Assembly: GCF_014838825.1 (NCBI RefSeq)
Contig: NZ_JACYMO010000011.1
Span: 62,001-126,000, forward strand
DNA from: Erwinia persicina
GTDB taxonomy: Bacteria; Pseudomonadota; Gammaproteobacteria; Enterobacterales; Enterobacteriaceae
Direction of reading: 5' to 3'
DNA length: 64,000 nucleotides
Part shown: positions 59,585 to 64,000 of the stretch, in pieces
Position numbering within the stretch: position 1 is the first letter of the stretch
How the letters are laid out: each line of letters starts with the position of its first letter
Position numbers and translations under genes: made by a program
Notes under the pieces: generated by a model
The model's input: only the letters and a program-made list of their open reading frames with translations
What the model was told of the DNA's origin: nothing
Databases searched by the model: none

Positions 59585-61408
59585 TTACGCTTCTTTTGGA
59601 CCGCGGCTTGCGCGCTTACGGTCGTTTTCAGTCAGGTGACGTTTACGGATACGCACCGACTGTGGCGTCACTTCGACCAGTTCGTCATCATCAATGAACT
59701 CAAGCGCCTGCTCAAGGGTCATCTTCTGTGGCGGAACCAGCGTAGTGGCTTCATCCGTACCGGAAGCACGCATGTTGGTCAGCTTCTTACCGGTCAGGCA
59801 GTTTACGGTCAGGTCGTTTGAACGTGAGTGAATACCGATGATCTGGCCTTCATACACTTCAGCACCGTGGCCGAGGAACAGCTTACCGCGATCCTGCAGG
59901 CTGAACAGGGCGAACGCTACCGCTTTACCCTGGCCGTTAGAGATCAGTACGCCGTTCTGACGCTGGCCCACTTCGCCCTGACGCACGTCGTCATAGTGGC
60001 TGAAGGTGGAGTACAGCAGACCGGTACCGGATGTCATGGTCATGAATTCGTTACGGAAGCCAATCAGACCACGGCTTGGGATCTCGTAGTCGAGACGCAC
60101 ACGGCCTTTGCCATCCGGATCCATGTTTTTCATGTCACCTTTACGCTCGCCCATCGCCTGCATCACAGAACCCTGATGCTGCTCTTCGATGTCGAGGGTC
60201 ACGTTTTCGAATGGCTCTTGCTTACGGCCTTCGAATTCACGGAAGATAACTTTAGGACGGGAAACCGCCAGCTCGAAACCTTCACGACGCATGTTTTCAA
60301 TCAGTACTGACAGGTGAAGCTCACCACGACCTGAGACGCGGAAGGCGTCAGCATCAGGGGTTTCTTCAACACGCAGTGCCACGTTATGCACCAGTTCTTT
60401 GTTCAGACGATCAAGAATCTGACGTGACGTCACATACTTGCCTTCTTTACCGCAGAACGGAGAGGTGTTAACGCAGAAGAACATGGTTACGGTCGGTTCA
60501 TCAACGCTCAGGGCTGGCAGCGCTTCCACATTCTGCGGGTCGCAGATAGTGTCAGAGATGTTCAGCTCGCCCAGACCGGTGATAGCGATGATATCGCCAG
60601 CTTCCGCTTCAGTGGCTTCGATACGCTCCAGGCCCATATGGGTCAGAACTTTACCGACTTTCGCGTTACGGGTTTTGCCTTCGCTGTTGATCACAGTGAT
60701 CTGCTGGTTAGGGCGAACTTTACCGCGTTTGATACGGCCGATACCGATAACACCCAGGTAGTTGTTGTAGTCCAGCTGAGAGATTTGCATCTGCAGCGGG
60801 GCTTCCAGTTCAACCTGTGGTGGTGATACGTGCTGAACAATCGCTTCGTACAGCGGGGTCATGTCTTCCGCCATATCGTTGTGATCCAGACCTGCGATGC
60901 CGTTCAGGGCAGACGCATAGATCACCGGGAAGTCGAGCTGCTCATCGGTCGCATCAAGGTTAACGAACAGGTCGAAGACCTGATCAACAACCCAGTCAGG
61001 ACGCGCGCCAGGGCGGTCAACTTTGTTAATTACCACGATCGGCTTCAGACCATTAGCAAACGCTTTTTTGGTCACGAAACGGGTTTGCGGCATCGGGCCA
61101 TCCATTGCATCCACAACCAGCAGCACCGAGTCGACCATAGACATCACACGCTCTACCTCACCGCCGAAGTCGGCGTGTCCTGGGGTATCCACGATGTTGA
61201 TGCGGTAGTCATTCCATTTAATGGCGGTGTTTTTTGCGAGGATGGTAATCCCACGCTCTTTCTCCAAATCGTTGGAGTCCATTACGCGTTCGGTTGCTTC
61301 GGTGCGGGCATCAAAGGTCCCGGACTGCTGCAGCAACTTATCAACCAGGGTAGTTTTACCATGGTCAACGTGGGCAATAATGGCGATGTTACGCAAATTT
61401 TCGATCAC
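59585..61408 (-). CDS. typA: Ribosome-associated GTPase BipA (TypA)
   Basis: Translational GTPase (607 aa) with G1 [11 protein letters not shown]3 DTPGHADF, G4 NKVD, then EF-G-like domains and the specific C-terminal domain ending RGPKEA. Helps 50S assembly and growth in cold or stress. Divergent from glnA as in E. coli. Confidence 0.98.
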   Translation of the reverse strand: MIENLRNIAIIAHVDHGKTTLVDKLLQQSGTFDARTEATERVMDSNDLEKERGITILAKNTAIKWNDYRINIVDTPGHADFGGEVERVMSMVDSVLLVVDAMDGPMPQTRFVTKKAFANGLKPIVVINKVDRPGARPDWVVDQVFDLFVNLDATDEQLDFPVIYASALNGIAGLDHNDMAEDMTPLYEAIVQHVSPPQVELEAPLQMQISQLDYNNYLGVIGIGRIKRGKVRPNQQITVINSEGKTRNAKVGKVLTHMGLERIEATEAEAGDIIAITGLGELNISDTICDPQNVEALPALSVDEPTVTMFFCVNTSPFCGKEGKYVTSRQILDRLNKELVHNVALRVEETPDADAFRVSGRGELHLSVLIENMRREGFELAVSRPKVIFREFEGRKQEPFENVTLDIEEQHQGSVMQAMGERKGDMKNMDPDGKGRVRLDYEIPSRGLIGFRNEFMTMTSGTGLLYSTFSHYDDVRQGEVGQRQNGVLISNGQGKAVAFALFSLQDRGKLFLGHGAEVYEGQIIGIHSRSNDLTVNCLTGKKLTNMRASGTDEATTLVPPQKMTLEQALEFIDDDELVEVTPQSVRIRKRHLTENDRKRASRGPKEA

Positions 61409-61441
61409 AGCTTTGCCTCAGGCATTTAGAAATAGCGCGCT

Positions 61442-61470
61442 ATTGTACACGGATTAATCGAAGGACTGAA
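61442..61470 (-). promoter_or_regulatory. Probable typA promoter
   Basis: On the minus strand: TTCAGT (-35, 61470-61465), 17 bases, TACAAT (-10, 61447-61442), placing transcription start about 27 bases before the typA ATG. Confidence 0.45.
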
Positions 61471-61526
61471 CAGGATCACATATTTCATATAAAGATAACT
61501 GTCCGGATTGCTTTTATAGCCATTTT

Positions 61527-61604
61527 CAGTGCAAAGATTGCACTGTGACGAAAAATTGCACCAAAACAGTGCCCATTAATCACTCAATAGCACCAAAATG
61601 GTGC
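61527..61604 (+). promoter_or_regulatory. NtrC-binding sites upstream of glnA
   Basis: Three dyads resemble the NtrC consensus GCAC-N-GGTGC: CAGTGCAA/TTGCACTG (61527-61545), TGCACC-AAAA-CAGTGC (61557-61572), and a perfect GCACCAAAATGGTGC (61590-61604). They lie about 75-150 bases upstream of the sigma-54 promoter, the enhancer position used by phosphorylated NtrC in E. coli. Confidence 0.8.
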
Positions 61605-61678
61605 GCGACTTCCATTGTGGTGCAGTCCCCGTTTCACGAGAGGGTGCATCATAGCGCTTTTTTCATGAAATAAAAAAG

Positions 61679-61695
61679 TTGGCATAGATTTCGCA
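61679..61695 (+). promoter_or_regulatory. Sigma-54 promoter of glnA (glnAp2)
   Basis: TTGGCATAGATTTCGCA matches the sigma-54 -24/-12 consensus (TGGCAC-N5-TTGCA) with the GG and GC dinucleotides correctly spaced, and is almost the same as E. coli glnAp2. Transcription would start near 61706, leaving a leader of about 138 bases. Confidence 0.88.
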
Positions 61696-61843
61696 ATTAC
61701 TCTTTAAGCGAAAAACGCCAGTTTCCACAACGGTTGATAGCGCGGCAGAGATCTTTATTATCGGAGTAAGCGCCCTGAAACGCAAAGCGCACCCGTGAAG
61801 TTCACTGTCACGACGACAATGACAAAATCCAGGAGAGTTAAGT

Positions 61844-63253
61844 ATGTCCGCTGAACACGTTCTGTCGATGATGAACGAGCATGAAGTCAAATTTGTTGAC
61901 CTGCGTTTTACTGACACCAAAGGTAAAGAGCAGCACGTGACTATCCCCGCTCATCAGGTTAATGCTGACTTCTTCGAAGAAGGCAAAATGTTTGACGGCT
62001 CCTCCATTGGTGGCTGGAAAGGTATCAACGAATCCGACATGGTTCTGATGCCTGACGCCACCACGGCGGTCATTGACCCGTTCTTTGCAGATTCTACCCT
62101 GATCATCCGTTGTGACATCCTCGAGCCAGGCACCATGCAGGGCTACGATCGTGACCCACGTTCCATCGCCAAACGTGCTGAAGATTTCCTGCGCTCTTCC
62201 GGCATTGCAGACACCGTTCTGTTTGGGCCAGAGCCAGAGTTCTTCCTGTTTGATGACATCCGTTTCGGCAGCAGCACGTCCGGTTCTCACGTCGCTATCG
62301 ATGATATCGAAGCTTACTGGAACTCCGGTAAAGAGTACGAAGGCGGCAACAAAGGCCACCGTCCAGGTCTGAAAGGCGGCTACTTCCCGGTGCCACCAGT
62401 TGACTCCGCGCAGGACATCCGTTCTGCCATGTGTCTGACCATGGAGCAGATGGGTCTGGTGGTTGAAGCTCACCACCACGAAGTGGCCACGGCCGGTCAG
62501 AACGAAGTGGCTACCCGCTTCAACACCATGACCAAAAAAGCTGACGAAATTCAGATCTACAAATATGTCGTCCACAACGTTGCTCACGCTTACGGCAAAA
62601 CAGCGACCTTTATGCCAAAACCGATGTTTGGCGATAACGGCTCTGGTATGCACTGCCATATGTCTCTGTCAAAAGGCGGCACTAACCTGTTCGCTGGCGA
62701 CAAATACGGCGGCCTGTCTGAAATGGCTCTGTTCTACATCGGCGGTGTGATCAAACATGCTAAAGCCATCAACGCCCTGGCCAACCCGACCACCAACTCT
62801 TACAAGCGTCTGGTCCCGGGCTATGAAGCACCAGTAATGCTGGCTTACTCTGCCCGTAACCGCTCTGCGTCTATCCGTATCCCAGTGGTTGCCAGCCCGA
62901 AAGCCCGTCGTATTGAAGCGCGCTTCCCTGACCCGGCGGCAAACCCATACCTGTGCTTCGCTGCACTGCTGATGGCTGGCCTGGACGGCATCATCAACAA
63001 GATCCACCCTGGCGATGCCATGGATAAAAACCTGTACGACCTGCCACCGGAAGAAGAAGCCGAGATCCCAAAAGTGGCAGGTTCTCTGGACGAAGCCCTG
63101 GCGGCCCTGAACGAAGACCGCGAGTTCCTGACCCGTGGTGGCGTGTTCACTGACGATGCAATCGAAGCGTACATTGAACTGCGTAAAGCTGAAATGGACC
63201 GTGTTCGTATGACACCGCATCCGGTTGAGTTCGAACTGTATTACAGCGTTTAA
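61844..63253 (+). CDS. glnA: Glutamine synthetase
   Basis: Type I (dodecameric) glutamine synthetase (469 aa), making glutamine from glutamate, ammonia and [19 protein letters not shown], the NGSGMHCH-like [13 protein letters not shown], and the adenylylation-site tyrosine in [12 protein letters not shown] are intact, so it should be regulated by GlnE. AGGAG precedes the ATG. Controlled by the NtrC/sigma-54 promoter upstream. Confidence 0.98.
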   Translation: MSAEHVLSMMNEHEVKFVDLRFTDTKGKEQHVTIPAHQVNADFFEEGKMFDGSSIGGWKGINESDMVLMPDATTAVIDPFFADSTLIIRCDILEPGTMQGYDRDPRSIAKRAEDFLRSSGIADTVLFGPEPEFFLFDDIRFGSSTSGSHVAIDDIEAYWNSGKEYEGGNKGHRPGLKGGYFPVPPVDSAQDIRSAMCLTMEQMGLVVEAHHHEVATAGQNEVATRFNTMTKKADEIQIYKYVVHNVAHAYGKTATFMPKPMFGDNGSGMHCHMSLSKGGTNLFAGDKYGGLSEMALFYIGGVIKHAKAINALANPTTNSYKRLVPGYEAPVMLAYSARNRSASIRIPVVASPKARRIEARFPDPAANPYLCFAALLMAGLDGIINKIHPGDAMDKNLYDLPPEEEAEIPKVAGSLDEALAALNEDREFLTRGGVFTDDAIEAYIELRKAEMDRVRMTPHPVEFELYYSV

Positions 63254-63440
63254 CATCGCCTTAAGTTTGAAGTAAGCCCGGTGCCCTTTACGTTGTAGTA
63301 AGGCGGCCAAAGGAAGCCCGATGTGCCGGGTAAGACCAGGCCATTCGGGTAACGGAGGGAGCCCATCACGCTGCGACGTGAAAGGCGTCCGGGGTTTTGT
63401 TGCCGTGGAAACTTTCAGCCCATCTCAGGATGGGCTTTTT
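63254..63440 (+). ncRNA. glnZ: Candidate GlnZ sRNA from the glnA 3' UTR
   Basis: In E. coli and Salmonella the 3' end of glnA mRNA is processed to an Hfq-dependent sRNA, GlnZ, ending at the glnA terminator. Here an unusually long, non-coding 3' UTR of the same position ends in a perfect intrinsic terminator with a U tract, the form Hfq-bound sRNAs need. The exact 5' end and seed cannot be fixed from sequence alone. Confidence 0.5.
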
Positions 63441-63441
63441 T
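63417..63441 (+). terminator. Intrinsic terminator of glnA
   Basis: The 8-bp stem AGCCCATC / GATGGGCT with a TCAG loop, followed by six T. Separates glnA from the internal glnL promoter. Confidence 0.92.
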
Positions 63442-63491
63442 CACCGCAAATTCCCTGTTTACGGGATGATTTTCGGGTTATATGGCTATAA

Positions 63492-63508
63492 TGCACTAAA
63501 TTGGTGCA
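63492..63508 (+). promoter_or_regulatory. NtrC site at the glnL promoter
   Basis: TGCACTAAATTGGTGCA is a near-perfect NtrC dyad 24 bases before the glnL start. In E. coli the equivalent site lets NtrC repress the glnL promoter so that glnLG is read mainly from glnA. Confidence 0.82.
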
Positions 63509-63531
63509 AAAATTCCTCAGGAGAACGCTGT

Positions 63532-64000
63532 ATGGCTACCGGCACGCCGCCCGATGCTGGGCAGATCCTTAATTCACTGATCAACAGTATTTTGCTGGTT
63601 GATAGTGAGTTGGTGGTCCATTACGCCAACCCCGCTGCACAGCAGTTGCTGGCTCAAAGTTCCCGCAAGCTGTTTGGTACTCCCCTGCCGGAGTTAATGG
63701 GGTATTTTTCCCTGAATATTGAGGTCATGCTCGAAAGTCTGGACGCAGGACAAGGCTTTACCGACAGCGAAGTCACCCTGGTGGTCGACAGCCGGGCGCA
63801 CGTGATGTCGCTGACTGCACAGCGTCTGCCCGATGGACTTGTTCTGCTGGAAATGGCACCGATGGACAATCAGCGCCGTCTCAGTCAGGAGCAGCTTCAA
63901 CATGCGCAGCAGGTCGCCGCGCGTGATTTAGTGCGCGGTCTGGCTCATGAAATTAAAAACCCGCTGGGGGGGTTACGTGGCGCAGCGCAGCTGCTGGCCA
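63532..64000 (+). CDS. glnL: Nitrogen sensor kinase NtrB (partial, runs off the right edge)
   Basis: The first 156 codons of NtrB, the kinase/phosphatase that sets NtrC phosphorylation under control of PII. Start [19 protein letters not shown] follows CAGGAGAACGCTGT. A PAS domain covers about residues 10-80, and the phosphoacceptor histidine lies in [12 protein letters not shown] (about residues 137-148). The sequence is cut at the window end; glnG should follow. Confidence 0.96.
   Translation, partial: MATGTPPDAGQILNSLINSILLVDSELVVHYANPAAQQLLAQSSRKLFGTPLPELMGYFSLNIEVMLESLDAGQGFTDSEVTLVVDSRAHVMSLTAQRLPDGLVLLEMAPMDNQRRLSQEQLQHAQQVAARDLVRGLAHEIKNPLGGLRGAAQLLA

Noticed and set aside
61838-62659. 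273-aa minus-strand reading frame opposite glnA
   Set aside because: Antisense of a highly conserved, strongly codon-biased gene; no independent support.

Overview
The window is a chromosomal segment of an enterobacterium, most probably an Erwiniaceae member (Pantoea/Erwinia type). Housekeeping proteins are near-identical to E. coli and mostly in the same order (grxC-yibN, envC-yibQ, kbl-tdh, hldD-waaF-waaC, waaA-waaE-coaD, mutM-rpmG-rpmB-radC, coaBC-dut-slmA, rph-pyrE, yicC, yicG-ligB, gmk-rpoZ-spoT-trmH-recG, xanP-yicH, rluF, yihX-yihY-dtd-fabY, typA, glnA-glnL). gpmI, normally just before envC, and gltS, normally between recG and xanP, are missing from these positions. No rRNA, tRNA, insertion sequence or CRISPR array was seen.

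Layout. 82-5637: redox, cell-division and threonine-degradation genes. 5867-22480: the LPS core locus. Heptose synthesis and inner-core heptosyltransferases are followed by a WaaZ-like protein, the O-antigen ligase, GalE, a WabN-like deacetylase, a waaQ-wabG-wabH operon, a WaaH-type GT2, waaA and waaE, with two stray GT9 genes on the opposite strand. The set suggests a Klebsiella/Serratia-type core (GalA, then GlcN made by deacetylating GlcNAc) rather than the E. coli hexose core. 22477-32238: a dense block for CoA, DNA repair, ribosomal proteins, nucleotides and division control, including a clear pyrE attenuator behind an intact rph. 43783-52282: yicG, ligB and the gmk/rpoZ/spoT/trmH/recG group. 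52383-64000: xanthine uptake, an AsmA-like protein, rluF, the yihX operon, typA, and the nitrogen-regulated glnA-glnL region with sigma-54 and NtrC sites.

The unusual part is 32269-39370, inserted between yicC and yicG. A LysR regulator, whose stop codon lies inside the yicC terminator, faces a tightly packed eight-gene operon: an unrecognised 203-aa protein, an AfsA-type hotdog protein, an unrecognised 276-aa protein, a 4-oxalocrotonate tautomerase, a HAD phosphatase, an MFS exporter, a carboxymuconolactone-decarboxylase-family protein and a biosynthetic thiolase with its full catalytic triad. AfsA plus phosphatase is the core logic of Streptomyces butyrolactone, butenolide and furan hormone synthesis. 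With a thiolase, an exporter and a divergent regulator, this looks like a small diffusible-metabolite (signal or antibiotic) system in a Gram-negative. A 7-bp inverted repeat with a third copy of one arm in the divergent promoter region is a good operator candidate. An aldo/keto reductase, a YjdM-like protein, a second MFS protein and an orphan RcsB-like response regulator complete the accessory zone.
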